Below, in pieces: positions 51,388 to 60,970 of a stretch of 64,000 nucleotides of DNA. The stretch covers positions 372,001-436,000 of the forward strand of contig CAVSVP010000013.1 of NCBI GenBank assembly GCA_963731125.1, given 5' to 3'. Origin of the DNA: CAVSVP01 sp963731125 (GTDB lineage Bacteria > Pseudomonadota > Gammaproteobacteria > Competibacterales > Competibacteraceae). The notes under the pieces are model-generated. The model did no database searches and was not told the DNA's origin. It saw only the letters and a program-made list of their open reading frames with translations. How positions within the stretch are numbered: position 1 is the stretch's first letter; the number at the start of each line of letters is the position of its first letter. The translations under genes were made by a program, and so were the position numbers.

Positions 51388-53061
51388 ATGGCTGAAAAAA
51401 TTCTTCCAGGCGTAGAAATTCTTGGTGAGATAACCCCTGAGTACCGCGAGATTCTGACACCGGAAGCCGTGGAGTTCATTGCGGGTTTAGAGCGGCATTT
51501 CGGTGCTGCGCGAAAAACGCTGCTAGCCCAGCGCATCGAGCGCCAGCAAGCCTTCAACCGTGGCGAACGTCCGGACTTTTTAGCAGAAACAGCCAACATT
51601 CGTGAGAGTTCGTGGACCATTGGCCCGACGCCTCTTACGGGAGACCTGCAGGACCGCCGGGTAGAAATTACCGGACCGACAGACCGCAAAACAGTCATCA
51701 ACGCGTTGAACTCCGGCGCCAATGTCTTTATGGCCGATTTTGAAGATTCGAACACCCCCACCTGGTCCAATCTGCTGGACGGGCAGATCAATGTCCGTGA
51801 TGCCCTAAACAACGTTATTGAATTTACTTCTCCAGAAGGCAAGCATTATACCCTTAATGACGAGATCGCCACTCTGATGATTCGGCCCCGCGGTTGGCAT
51901 CTGCCGGAAAAGTATGTGTTAGTGGATGGTAGGCCCATGTCCGGCTCGCTGTTTGACTTTGGTCTGTTTTTTTTCCACAACGAGAAGCACTTTATGGGTG
52001 AAGATACGGGAGCCTATATTTATCTTCCTAAACTGGAAAATCATCTCGAGGCACGTCTGTGGAATAATGTATTTAACTACGCTCAGGATAGCCTGGGGCT
52101 ACCGCGGGGTAAGATTAAGACAACCGTGCTGATCGAAACGATCACGGCCGTTTTCGAAATGGATGAAATTTTATACGAGCTGCGTGAGCATATCGCCGGC
52201 CTTAATTGTGGTCGCTGGGATTACATTTTTAGTTTTATTAAAAAATTTCATGCCGATCCCGATTATGTGCTGCCCGATCGTAGCCAGGTCACCATGACCA
52301 CCCATTTCTTGCGTTCTTACTCGCAACTGCTGATCAAGACCTGTCACCGCCGCGGTGCGTATGCGATGGGGGGCATGGCAGCACAGATCCCCATTAAAGA
52401 GGATCCGCAAGCCAACCAGAGAGCACTCGACAAGGTTCGCGAAGATAAAGAACGGGAAGCCAGCGATGGTCACGACGGCACCTGGGTAGCCCATCCCGGT
52501 TTGGTTCCCGTCGCCATGGAGGTGTTTGATCGGCACATGGGAGAGCCGCGCGAGTTGTATGGAGAACGGGTCAAGATCGTCGCTCCCCCTCACGACGTCT
52601 TTGCCAAACAGAAACAGGGCCCCAATCAGTTGGGCGTGATGCGTGAAGACGTTCAGGTAACGGCTGCCGATTTATTGCAGGTTCCGAGCGGTACCATCAC
52701 CGAGGCGGGCCTGCGCAATAACGTGAGCGTAAGCGTGCAGTACCTGGAAGCCTGGTTGCGCGGGATCGGCTGTGTACCCATCTACCATCTCATGGAGGAC
52801 GCCGCCACGGCGGAAATATCCAGGGCTCAGATCTGGCAGTGGATTCACCACCCAAAGGGAGTGCTGGAAGACGGCAGAAAAGTCACGGTCGAGCTCTTTC
52901 AACAAATTCTTAAAGAGGAATTACAGCACATTCGTACGGAACTCGGCGAATCGCACTATGACGCTGGCAAGTTTGCCTTGGCTGCCGAACTGCTTGAGCA
53001 GGTTACTATCGGCGATGAATTCGTCGATTTTCTTACGCTAGTGGCCCACGAGTATATTTAG
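51388..53061 (+). CDS. aceB: malate synthase A
   Basis: Condenses glyoxylate with acetyl-CoA to malate in the glyoxylate bypass, needed for growth on acetate and fatty acids. The protein is 557 residues, the AceB class (not the 720-residue GlcB). Motifs: [24 protein letters not shown] with the catalytic Arg, [26 protein letters not shown] and [20 protein letters not shown] with the catalytic Asp. ATG 51388 is preferred to TTG 51370, with GGGAG upstream. No isocitrate lyase gene is in the window. It fits the fatty-acid and phenylacetate genes in region 1, both of which yield acetyl-CoA. Confidence 0.93.
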   Translation: MAEKILPGVEILGEITPEYREILTPEAVEFIAGLERHFGAARKTLLAQRIERQQAFNRGERPDFLAETANIRESSWTIGPTPLTGDLQDRRVEITGPTDRKTVINALNSGANVFMADFEDSNTPTWSNLLDGQINVRDALNNVIEFTSPEGKHYTLNDEIATLMIRPRGWHLPEKYVLVDGRPMSGSLFDFGLFFFHNEKHFMGEDTGAYIYLPKLENHLEARLWNNVFNYAQDSLGLPRGKIKTTVLIETITAVFEMDEILYELREHIAGLNCGRWDYIFSFIKKFHADPDYVLPDRSQVTMTTHFLRSYSQLLIKTCHRRGAYAMGGMAAQIPIKEDPQANQRALDKVREDKEREASDGHDGTWVAHPGLVPVAMEVFDRHMGEPRELYGERVKIVAPPHDVFAKQKQGPNQLGVMREDVQVTAADLLQVPSGTITEAGLRNNVSVSVQYLEAWLRGIGCVPIYHLMEDAATAEISRAQIWQWIHHPKGVLEDGRKVTVELFQQILKEELQHIRTELGESHYDAGKFALAAELLEQVTIGDEFVDFLTLVAHEYI

Positions 53062-53141
53062 GGAAGGTCTGATTCATTGACTGTGTCGGGGCGGGACTGA
53101 TTACAGAAAATGAGATTTTATGTTTACGTCTTGTCAGTTTA

Positions 53142-53265
53142 TCAGCGGACCCGAATACCCGTTTCGCTCACCATAATCAGCCGCTCTTTCACGTCCGGTT
53201 CCAGCAACTGAGACAGTCTCTTCTGAACGAATGTGTGATGAGATTGATTTTTAAAAATTTTATTG
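53142..53265 (-). pseudogene. short coding-like remnant
   Basis: A minus-strand frame without a good start reads FVQKRLSQLLEPDVKERL and then IMVSETGIRVR before a stop at 53142. Composition looks protein-like, but I cannot assign it. The upstream part runs into AT-rich DNA with a tandem TTTTATTGGC pair near 53257-53280. Could be the end of a lost gene or chance. Confidence 0.25.
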
Positions 53266-53392
53266 GCTTTTATTGGCTTTTATTAAGCAGGCTTTGCGGG
53301 CTAATCATGTCGTCTCCACCCAAACGGAGTTTGTTTGCGTCTTTTCTACTCCGACGTTCATTGACGGTGCCGCCTTTAAGGAAACAATCTCT

Positions 53393-54322
53393 CTACCAGG
53401 GATGCTTGGCACCGACAAACTCCTCCCAGCGGTCATTGCAACTGTCTTTGATCTCGTAGTACTGGCGAGTGCGCCATCCTACTAAGCCTCCTGCATACTG
53501 GAGCAACTCGGGATCGGACTGCCCGGCGAGCAACTCTTCAAGTAGATGGTGCATCACCGCCACATCGTGCATTACCCCCAAGAGATCCTGCAACCGCTTC
53601 AGGTGGCTGATAAAGCCATCCATGCCCTTGAATAGCGAGTTAAAGAATTCAGCCGCGTAACGCAGTTTCTTGCATTCGATGCGAAGCTGATGCATTTCCT
53701 GGGCTGAGTCCTGATTGACATGGCCGCCGGCGGCCTGTACCTGACGCTCTTGTTTATCGAGCAGCTTGCGGGCAAAGGGGACCACGTTGGATGCTAGCCG
53801 CCGCCGGTGCTTGTCCTGGAGGCCGCCCTCGAGCCAGGCCTGGGTTTCCAGCCAGGTGTTGAAATCTTGCTTAAAACAGGCATAGCGATCGCTATCCAGC
53901 ATTAACCGGACGTTTTCGTAGGCCTGCGCGCGGTGTTGTTGGGCCAGTGCGGCCAATTTCTCTTGGCCGGGCAGCGGTATTTTTTCGGCCATGAGCTCAA
54001 GCCCCTCGGCAATGAACACATCGAGATCCCGAGCCGGTCCCAACTGATTTGCCAACCAGCGCATTTCATCGGCCCAGTGCGCCGTAACAGGATGAGGTAT
54101 GGCAGATCGGAACACTCGCAAGGCCGAACGCATGCGCCTGAAGGCCACCCGCATCTGGTGAACACCCTCGATATCAGTCCAGGATCGAGCCTCTTCTTCC
54201 CAAGCGGAAAGATAATTGAAATTATGCAGTAGGATAGCTCCAAAGGCTTCGCTGACTGTTTGCTGAGTATGGATGGGTGTGGGCCCTTTTGTTTTTTTTG
54301 TCATTGCGATTGGGTCGCTCAT
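53393..54322 (-). CDS. CHAD domain protein
   Basis: 309 residues, all alpha-helical, with paired conserved His/basic motifs of CHAD: VHQMRVAFRRMRSALRVFRSAI in the first half and MHQLRIECKKLRYAAEFFNSLF in the second. CHAD domains bind inorganic polyphosphate and are often encoded with polyphosphate enzymes; a PPK2 gene lies 0.9 kb upstream on the same strand. ATG 54322 is chosen from several starts (GTG 54352, ATG 54340, ATG 54304). No CYTH domain is fused to it. A polyphosphate-granule or binding role is inferred. Confidence 0.85.
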   Translation of the reverse strand: MSDPIAMTKKTKGPTPIHTQQTVSEAFGAILLHNFNYLSAWEEEARSWTDIEGVHQMRVAFRRMRSALRVFRSAIPHPVTAHWADEMRWLANQLGPARDLDVFIAEGLELMAEKIPLPGQEKLAALAQQHRAQAYENVRLMLDSDRYACFKQDFNTWLETQAWLEGGLQDKHRRRLASNVVPFARKLLDKQERQVQAAGGHVNQDSAQEMHQLRIECKKLRYAAEFFNSLFKGMDGFISHLKRLQDLLGVMHDVAVMHHLLEELLAGQSDPELLQYAGGLVGWRTRQYYEIKDSCNDRWEEFVGAKHPW

Positions 54323-54367
54323 ATATATAAGGGTCCCCATTAGCCGGGACACTTTACAAGCTAATTT

Positions 54368-54434
54368 GTAGGAGCGAGCCTGCTCGCGATTGCGGCGGGC
54401 ATCAGGGTTGGTTCGCGAGCAAGCTCGCTCCTAC
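54368..54434. repeat. REP-like inverted repeat (BIME-type hairpin)
   Basis: Two 22-bp arms, GTAGGAGCGAGCCTGCTCGCGA and its inverse, with a single mismatch and a 23-base loop. Each arm is itself partly palindromic. This resembles the GAGCGAGC-type REPs of Pseudomonas relatives. Confidence 0.75.
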
Positions 54435-55257
54435 GGTTGGACGTGACGATGTGACGTCTGACATATCCCGCCTTAAGTTGTTCACCGATTTATATTATAG
54501 GCCACTTGCATAATCTTGACGGTAGACCCCTTTTCACTCAAGGAACAGCGGTGCGTGCAACAATCTCTATTGTGCCCGTAACGCCGGTACTCATCACGTC
54601 TCCCTTCGCCTTGCCCCCAACCTTTCCCTATTCCCCATTTCTCCCCCCGTGTCCCCCATTTTTCACCCTTTTCGGGGGATGTCATAGGAATCATTTTGCA
54701 ATTAGCATCATTGCCGAAGGGGAATACCATCTGAGAAAACTGAACAGCAAATACGAGCGGAGCTGGTGACAGTTCACATGTCCATTGTGATTTTTGGTGG
54801 CTCTGCATGGCTCTTCGCGACATACATTGGCCCGGCCTTCTCCCTGCTTCGCTAGCCTTTCGGTTGGCGCGTCACTACCACGTTGGGGATTGCCTACCTG
54901 CTGCTACTACTCTCGCTTGCTCATGTCGGCGTGCAAGCAGGACGTCTCGAAACAACACGAACCGGAATCGATACCAGTCCTCAGCCCACTCTGCTCAACG
55001 AGCTTTTTCAGCCGTTACGGTGGTGAGCACTTTGATCGATCCCGGTATGTCTGCTTACCCTTTTAGGTGCAACCCGTTGCACGTGCAAAACGGGGCTGGG
55101 TAGCTCGTTCCATGGACCGCCGTGAATGCCTCCCTGCAGGCTTGACGACGGCATCCCTGCCGTCGACACCCCTTTCACGAGCTACCCGGCCCCGGCGACA
55201 CCCTACCCTTTTGCTCTTCTTACCACCTTGCTTATCTTATTAGCCGCCACCCGCCTG
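54435..55257. other. intergenic stretch without a recognised gene
   Basis: About 820 bp between the CHAD and PPK2 genes. Short open frames exist on both strands, but none has a plausible start and a recognisable product. Contains a pyrimidine-rich run (54600-54670) with CCCCCCGTGTCCCCC. It may be decayed mobile DNA, since a REP hairpin and a RAYT remnant flank the area. Confidence 0.4.
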
Positions 55258-56100
55258 CTACTCTTTCTTCTCCTCTTCCACGATCGCATGGTATTTCTGC
55301 TTAATCTCCTCGATATTGACCGTCGGTTCCGGAAACTGCATATGCAAAGACTCCAGAGCTTCGGCGACGATCCTTGAAATGGCGAGATTGCGGAACCATT
55401 TGTGGTTGGCGGGAATGATGAACCAAGGAGCATGTTCAGTGCTGCACCGGCTCAGCGCATCTTCAAAAGCTTCGGTGTAGGCGTCCCAATACGGGCGTTC
55501 CGCGTAGTCCCCCTCGCTGATCTTCCAGTGCCGGGCAGAGTCATCGATGCGCTGCTTAAAGCGCTTTAACTGTTCCTCGGGGTCAATGTGAAGATAAAAC
55601 TTGAGGACGTGGGTAGCGTTGTCGTATAGCAGTTTCTCAAAGTGGTTAATGTGCTCATAGTGCTTCGACCAAACCTCCTTCGGTACCACGTTGTGCACGC
55701 GTACCACCAGCACATCCTCGTAATGGGAGCGGTTAAAGATCGCCACCTGCCCCTTGGCCGGGGTGGCCTTGTGGCAGCGCCACAGGAAGTCATGGGCCGC
55801 CTCCTCCTTGGAGGGGACTTTGAAGCCGGTGACCGTACAGCCCTGGGGGTTCATGGCGCCAAGCACATGGTTGATGGTGCCGTCTTTGCCCGCGGCGTCA
55901 CGTCCCTGCAGGCAAATGAGCAGCGAGCGCTTGTCTTCCGCGTACATCAGGTACTGCAGGTCATGCAGCTTTTGAGCGTAGGCCTCAATCTCCGGTAATG
56001 CGTGCTCATGGGATTCATGCTTGTCCTTGAAGTTGGCGTCGACCTTGCTGAGATCGATCTTAGTGCCCGGCTTTACACGGAATTTCTCGAAATAGTCCAT
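55258..56100 (-). CDS. ppk2: polyphosphate kinase 2 family protein
   Basis: Uses polyphosphate to phosphorylate AMP, ADP or other nucleotides. 280 residues, one P-loop domain: Walker A in ICLQGRDAAGKDGTINHVLG (near residue 70), lid and Walker B region NRSHYEDVLVVRVHN, and RIDDSARHWKISEGDYAERPYWDAYTEAFEDAL in the second half. N-terminal FRVKPGTKIDLSKVD is typical of the class that acts on AMP/ADP. AAGG precedes the ATG. Neighbouring CHAD gene, same strand, supports a polyphosphate link. Confidence 0.9.
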   Translation of the reverse strand: MDYFEKFRVKPGTKIDLSKVDANFKDKHESHEHALPEIEAYAQKLHDLQYLMYAEDKRSLLICLQGRDAAGKDGTINHVLGAMNPQGCTVTGFKVPSKEEAAHDFLWRCHKATPAKGQVAIFNRSHYEDVLVVRVHNVVPKEVWSKHYEHINHFEKLLYDNATHVLKFYLHIDPEEQLKRFKQRIDDSARHWKISEGDYAERPYWDAYTEAFEDALSRCSTEHAPWFIIPANHKWFRNLAISRIVAEALESLHMQFPEPTVNIEEIKQKYHAIVEEEKKE

Positions 56101-56296
56101 GGTGATCTTTGCCTTCTGTGTCTGGAGTTTGAGATTAGCCGCAACAACGCCGCGTACCTGCAGCAGCTAACTGCTGCCCCCCAAACGGCCGGGGCTATCG
56201 GGGAAGTGTCCAACGTGCGATGTGGGCCAACATTGCCTGCCTAAGCCAGAACGTGTCCGGTCGAGCGTCCCTGGAGAAACCGGAGTCAAAGGGGGG

Positions 56297-56880
56297 TCAG
56301 GTCTTTCTTTTTGCCTGCTCGGCATTTCGAACAATCTTGCTGATTCGGGAGTAGTGTAAACTGAAGTAGTCGCCGATGGCTTTCATCGTATGTCCGCCAC
56401 TCGCGTAAGCGGCGGCGATGGCACTATCCCGATCAGCGCATTGCCGAGCGTAGTCGCCGATCGGTTTCGCAGCAGGCCGTGTCCGGGCCTGCGGGATCTC
56501 GCGCAAATCCCTGCCCGAAGGCACTTTGCGCCGCAGGGCATCGATAAATGCCTCCGATCCCAAGAACACTTGGTTCTTGAGTTCCTTCCACGGTGAAGGT
56601 TGACCCTTGCCCTAGTGCAGCGTCATGACTAAAAATTAGGGTTGTCGATCCATGGAAGCTCAGCATATTGGTCATTTTGAAAGGTATCTACCCTAAAATT
56701 AAGCTGTGACGCTGCACTAGGCAACAAAGCGGATGTAGCGCTCGACGGCCACGGTATCCGTATCCGCAAATACAGACAAAATCGAACGAGTCTCCAACCA
56801 GTCCGGAGCGTTGTCGGCATCGACGGTAGCACGATAGCTGCTCCATGGCCAATCACCCGCGTTGTGTTGCAAACAATCTC
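56297..56880 (-). pseudogene. REP-associated tyrosine transposase (RAYT, Y1/IS200-like) remnant
   Basis: The C-terminal half of a RAYT protein is present in two pieces around a MITE. Upstream piece: GDWPWSSYRATVDADNAPDW and VAVERYIRFV; downstream piece: GKGQPSPWKELKNQVFLG, REIPQARTRPAAKPIGDYA and a C-terminal helix-turn-helix segment GHTMKAIGDYFSLHYSRISK. The DWPWSSY motif and this HTH tail are typical of RAYT proteins. The N-terminal catalytic HUH and Tyr region is missing; before GDW the reading is not recognisable. Removing the MITE (56611-56721) exactly restores frame as RFV-GKG. A REP hairpin lies 2 kb away. Confidence 0.7.
56611..56721. mobile_element. 111-bp MITE with 15-bp perfect terminal inverted repeats
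   Basis: CCTAGTGCAGCGTCA at the left and TGACGCTGCACTAGG at the right are exact inverse complements. It carries no gene and interrupts the RAYT remnant. No clear target duplication; only a shared C at the junctions. Alternatively a CTAG duplication could be counted inside the ends, but that would leave a stop codon in the restored RAYT frame. Confidence 0.8.
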
Positions 56881-57015
56881 CCAAGCACAGTATAGAGTAG
56901 TTAACAACGGCATCTAGCTACTACATGATGTGATCTGAGTAATTTTTGCAACACAACCGGATAGTCTGTTTTAGCGGCGCTGGCACCTCAGCTTATGCTC
57001 CCATAGCGATCCGAT

Positions 57016-58950
57016 TCAGCGCGGCAACCTTTCCCGTTCCTTTATCTTTCTTCGCGACTCCTTCGAGACTTTGACGCTCTTCGATTGGCCTACCACCTTC
57101 GCCGTCCTGCGCGCCGACTCTCTTTGCTTGCCGTTTTTCGCTGCTTCTTCTACCGCCTTAGCCGATAACAAGCCGATAACGGTCCAGCCGCTTTCAGGCT
57201 TTACCGGTCTTTCTGCGGTAAAAATATACAGCAACCCGCGACGGTTCAATGCGAACAGAGGAATGACATCATCGCCATGCAGTTTACGATAAGCGGAGAA
57301 ATCAAAATCTTCCGTCAATAAAGTGGCGCGAATGACTGCGCCTTCGGCAAATAACCGGGCAAGTTTAGTATAGGTGATACCCTTGCCAAACAGCCGCTGG
57401 CTGCGATACCTATCGGCATAAGTCCGCTTATGGGATGTCTCATCCTGCCTTGGATCTTCCGCCTCGGGCGTTTCCAGCGTAAATACATTTTTAGTCCCGA
57501 ATTCAAGCTTATAGTGCATGCAGGCCAAGGCATTCAGGGCGGGATGGCGGGACATGGCAAATAAGCGTCCCAGCCCTGCCAGACTCAGATAGCGGTCTGC
57601 ATGCGCAGATACTACATTGCCATAATACGTTTCCAACCCCTCCATACGGGCCTCGCGAAGATGACTCCACGTGGTATCCGCCAATAACGTGCGGTAACCA
57701 TGCTCACAGAGCCCTTTAGCAATCTCCCGGGATACCTTATTGGCGCCTACGATCAATATTCCCCGCGGCTCGGGTTCTGCGACTTTGAGCAGGCGCGCCA
57801 ACGGTCGAGCCGTAAAACTCTGCAACACGACAGTACCCACGATGACCATAAACACCAGAGGCACCAACAACTCTTCGTTAGCGTAGTAGTCAGGATCCAT
57901 CTTAAGGACAAACAGTGGGGCGACGGCGGCTGCAACAATACCCCGCGGACCGATCCAGGCGATCAGCGTTTTTTCCCGCCAATTTAAATCGGAACTTAAA
58001 GTAGAAATCAACACTGCCACTGGCCGAGCGATTAAGATGATTACGGCTAACACGTAAAGCGCATTAACATCCAGCTTTGCAAATTGCGCAAAATCAATCC
58101 GTGCTGCCAATATAATAAATAACCCCGAAATTAAAATGACGCTCAGACTTTCTTTAAAATTCAAAATGCCTTCTGTCGGCACGTCGCGCATATTAGCCAA
58201 CCAAATACCCATCACGGTCACCGCTAAGAGGCCGGACTCATGCTGCAGCGCATTGGAAATCGTAAAAACGCCCAAGACAAGGGCCAGAGCAGCCACGTTG
58301 TTTAGATAGTCGGGCAGCCAATGCCGCCGTAACAACGTCGCCAGGATAAACGCTCCGGTGACTCCGGCCGCACCGCCGATCAGAATCGATTTGCCAAAAA
58401 CCAATGCCGGATGGACGTCTTGCCCGGAAACAATGGCACTGAACACTAACACCGCCAGCAGTGCTCCCAGAGGATCGATAATGACACCCTCCCAGCGCAA
58501 AACATGGGCGATTCTTTCAGTAGGTCGCACCGAGCGCAACATAGGAGCAATGACCGTGGGTCCCGTTACCGTGACTAAGGCACCGAATAGAAAGGCTAAA
58601 TCCCAGGTAAACTTCATAAAGTAAGCCGTTGCCACACTCATGATCAGCCAGTTGATCAGTGCGCCGATGGAGACCAAATTGCGCACCGCGCTGCCAAGCC
58701 CCCGGATTTCATAAAGCCTCAGAGTCAGGCTGCCCTCAAACAGAATCACGGCCACACCCAGGGAAACCATAGGAAACAGAAGATCCCCAAAAATCGCATC
58801 CGGGCGTACTATGCCTGTCACTGGACCTGCGACTACACCAATGATCAGCAAAAATAGAATGGCAGGAATTCTTAACCACCAAGAAACCCATTGGGCGACA
58901 ATACCCCAGAGGGCAATCATGGCAAGCACGAGTCCGGGTTCTTTAAGCAT
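57016..58950 (-). CDS. CPA1-type cation:proton antiporter with TrkA-like domain
   Basis: Inner-membrane Na+(K+)/H+ antiporter, 644 residues. About 12-13 helices fill residues 1-390, with family motifs FEGSLTLRL, GALVTVTGPTVIAPMLRS and AWIGPRGIVAAAVAPLFVL. A cytoplasmic Rossmann-like domain follows (ILIVGANKVSREIAKGLCEHGY near residue 405), and a TrkA-C-like segment ends near TAERPVKPESGWTVIGLLS. The tail is very basic (KVSKESRRKIKERERLPR). The leader before its ATG resembles that of the antiporter at 63790. Probably adjusts pH or cation content. Confidence 0.87.
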   Translation of the reverse strand: MLKEPGLVLAMIALWGIVAQWVSWWLRIPAILFLLIIGVVAGPVTGIVRPDAIFGDLLFPMVSLGVAVILFEGSLTLRLYEIRGLGSAVRNLVSIGALINWLIMSVATAYFMKFTWDLAFLFGALVTVTGPTVIAPMLRSVRPTERIAHVLRWEGVIIDPLGALLAVLVFSAIVSGQDVHPALVFGKSILIGGAAGVTGAFILATLLRRHWLPDYLNNVAALALVLGVFTISNALQHESGLLAVTVMGIWLANMRDVPTEGILNFKESLSVILISGLFIILAARIDFAQFAKLDVNALYVLAVIILIARPVAVLISTLSSDLNWREKTLIAWIGPRGIVAAAVAPLFVLKMDPDYYANEELLVPLVFMVIVGTVVLQSFTARPLARLLKVAEPEPRGILIVGANKVSREIAKGLCEHGYRTLLADTTWSHLREARMEGLETYYGNVVSAHADRYLSLAGLGRLFAMSRHPALNALACMHYKLEFGTKNVFTLETPEAEDPRQDETSHKRTYADRYRSQRLFGKGITYTKLARLFAEGAVIRATLLTEDFDFSAYRKLHGDDVIPLFALNRRGLLYIFTAERPVKPESGWTVIGLLSAKAVEEAAKNGKQRESARRTAKVVGQSKSVKVSKESRRKIKERERLPR

Positions 58951-59123
58951 GGCTTAGCTACTTTGGGTATGTTTTTTGCTTAATTAAGGAACAGAACATA
59001 CGGTGCCGTGCTTTTTACGGCGATGTTCTCAGTAAAAAATGGTGCCCCACTCTAATGACGAGTGAAACTTTTTCAATAAGATTTGTAAAATCGAATATTC
59101 CCCTTGCAAAGTATTTAGTATAT

Positions 59124-59205
59124 TAGACATTATTGGAAACTAATTTCCGTTTCCCTATTTTTCAGGGGCTTAGGGAATCTAAATCTGAGTTTCCAATAAT
59201 GTCTA
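59124..59205. repeat. 82-bp element with 18-bp perfect inverted ends
   Basis: TAGACATTATTGGAAACT and AGTTTCCAATAATGTCTA are exact inverse complements, and the interior adds TTCCCTA / TAGGGAA. It could be a tiny MITE or a long hairpin; I see no gene in it. Confidence 0.75.
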
Positions 59206-59497
59206 TTTATTGACTTCAATAAAGCGCAGTAAAAGTGGAATTATTAACTGATTATAAAAGGTTAAGCAAAGTGTGATATAAATATAGATAATTTTTATCA
59301 GGTTTTTGGAATGACATGATAACGTTTAAACAAATCTGATTAAGTCAATAAATTGATTTCAACTGAATTCCAATGATCATTGGTATCTTTATACTTACTT
59401 AAAAATTTCCATCTTTCAAAGGCTTATTCTCATTCTTAAAAAACTCATGAAATTATTTTGTAAATCACCAAAACCATCTGACATTTGATAACGGTAA

Positions 59498-59507
59498 ACC
59501 CGCTATG
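59498..59507. repeat. target site duplication, left copy
   Basis: ACCCGCTATG, repeated exactly at 60961-60970 on the other side of the IS element. Confidence 0.9.
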
Positions 59508-60960
59508 CAGCCCTTTTAACATGTTGCGGACTTCTTACGAGCGGCAATGATTTTGGCGGTTGAGACATGTGGCTTTTGGGGATCATGAACCCGCTTGGGC
59601 GGAGGCTTCTTTGGCCCCCGAGGATGCTTCTTGAAGCGGGCCAGCCGGACCTGCCCGGCCAGTTCCATCAGCCAGACGGCAACGTCTTCCACCGGCATGG
59701 TCCGAAAGGGGCGCCAGTGCTCCTCGGGCAGCGCGACCAACATACCGGGCGTGATGGCATCCAGTTCGCCCGCCAGGTAGTAATCAGAGAATTCCCGCTC
59801 GATGGTCTCGGCTCCATGCACCTGGGCCAGAGCGGCCTTGGTGGCGGCCATCAGATGGTAGGTCACCAGCGCTACACAAACACCAAACAACGCTGCTTTG
59901 GGATAGGCCAGGGTATCGATCTCGCTTTCCAGCGCCACGGCCAGCCCCTGAAAAGCCGTCTCCAGGCGCCAGCGGTTGCGATAAAGTTGCGCAACACGGG
60001 CGGCATCGGCGACCTCAGCAGGCACGTTGGTCAGGAGGTAGATCACGTTGTCGCCGTCACGCGTGGGCTTGTCCAGTTGCACCCGCACCCGGCGCAGTCT
60101 CAGTGTCTGCCCTTGGGCATCGGTCAACTCCACGGCCTGCTCGCTGACCACGCCCGGGTCGGTGCGGCTCTCCCCGTGCTGCGCCTCCAAGGGCCGAAAA
60201 CGCAACTGGCCGTGTTCGCGAATGATGAAGGAGGCGGAGCGCTGGGCAATACCGAACAGCAAGTCGGTGACACAGAAGTTGCGGTCCCCTATCCATACCT
60301 CACCGGCCTGCACTGTCTCAAGGATGGCCGGCAGCAGCGAACGTTCCTGGCCATGACCGTCTTCGCAGGGGAAGACATCGACCATGAGGTTACGGGCCGG
60401 CTCGAACACCACCACCGACTTGCCCGGCAGGGGGCCTGCACTCAGCCCCCGCAACTCGTTGAGCCGATGCTCGCTGGCTGGCAGCGCGTTACCATCGAGA
60501 ATCTTGACCGTGTGGCCCGCCACCAGCGATGGCCGCTCATCACCCAGCGCTTGCATCACCGCCCCCGTCTCGCGCGCCGCGTAGCGCACCAACTCCGCAG
60601 CGGTATGCGTCTCGATGCGCGCCAGCTTGCGGTAGACGGCCACCACCGACACCGCAATGTCTTCGCCCGACTGGTAGGCATCGTGGATAGATCGGCGCAT
60701 CCCGCAGACCACCTGGCTCATCATCTCAAACAGCGTGGAGAAGAGCAGCTCTCGGGTGTACTGCGCCTCGGCCATCTGGGCAAACCAAGCGTCCAAACGT
60801 TCTGGATGGAAGGTGCGCTCCAGCAGCGCGCGCACCATCATCGGCACAGGCGCCTTCTTAGCAAAGCGGCGGAAGATGTCATTGCCAATCATGATACGAA
60901 CCTAATAGTTATGAAAAACTCTTTCAGAATAAATCACTTGCTATCATGTTAAAAGGGCTG
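59508..60960. mobile_element. complete IS4-family insertion sequence, 1453 bp
   Basis: 16-bp perfect terminal inverted repeats (CAGCCCTTTTAACATG left, its inverse at 60945-60960), one transposase gene and a 10-bp direct duplication of the target, all as expected for an intact and fairly recent IS4-family insertion. Confidence 0.95.
59516..60892 (-). CDS. IS4 family DDE transposase
   Basis: 458 residues, an uninterrupted frame. Conserved acidic sites are seen at VKILDGNALPASEHR (first Asp), VWIGDRNFC (second Asp) and YRNRWRLETAFQGL, the Y-x2-R-x3-E signature of IS4 transposases with the last catalytic Glu. The basic C-terminus (RFKKHPRGPKKPPPKR) may contact DNA. The stop codon lies within the left terminal inverted repeat. 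It should be able to mobilise its own element. Confidence 0.93.
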   Translation of the reverse strand: MIGNDIFRRFAKKAPVPMMVRALLERTFHPERLDAWFAQMAEAQYTRELLFSTLFEMMSQVVCGMRRSIHDAYQSGEDIAVSVVAVYRKLARIETHTAAELVRYAARETGAVMQALGDERPSLVAGHTVKILDGNALPASEHRLNELRGLSAGPLPGKSVVVFEPARNLMVDVFPCEDGHGQERSLLPAILETVQAGEVWIGDRNFCVTDLLFGIAQRSASFIIREHGQLRFRPLEAQHGESRTDPGVVSEQAVELTDAQGQTLRLRRVRVQLDKPTRDGDNVIYLLTNVPAEVADAARVAQLYRNRWRLETAFQGLAVALESEIDTLAYPKAALFGVCVALVTYHLMAATKAALAQVHGAETIEREFSDYYLAGELDAITPGMLVALPEEHWRPFRTMPVEDVAVWLMELAGQVRLARFKKHPRGPKKPPPKRVHDPQKPHVSTAKIIAARKKSATC

Positions 60961-60970
60961 ACCCGCTATG
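60961..60970. repeat. target site duplication, right copy
   Basis: ACCCGCTATG; its last three bases are the ATG of the longest frame of the AI-2E family gene. Confidence 0.9.

Larger units (their letters stand above)
58951..59507. other. AT-rich intergenic region with an inverted-repeat element
   Basis: About 550 bp without a gene, between the antiporter start and the IS4 element. It contains the inverted-repeat element at 59124-59205 and, at its right edge, the left copy of the IS target duplication (59498-59507). Confidence 0.5.

Noticed and set aside
59567..60952. Long plus-strand open frame (461 codons) opposite the IS4 transposase
   Set aside because: It is antisense to an intact transposase with DDE motifs and is His/Arg/Gln-rich without any family signature.
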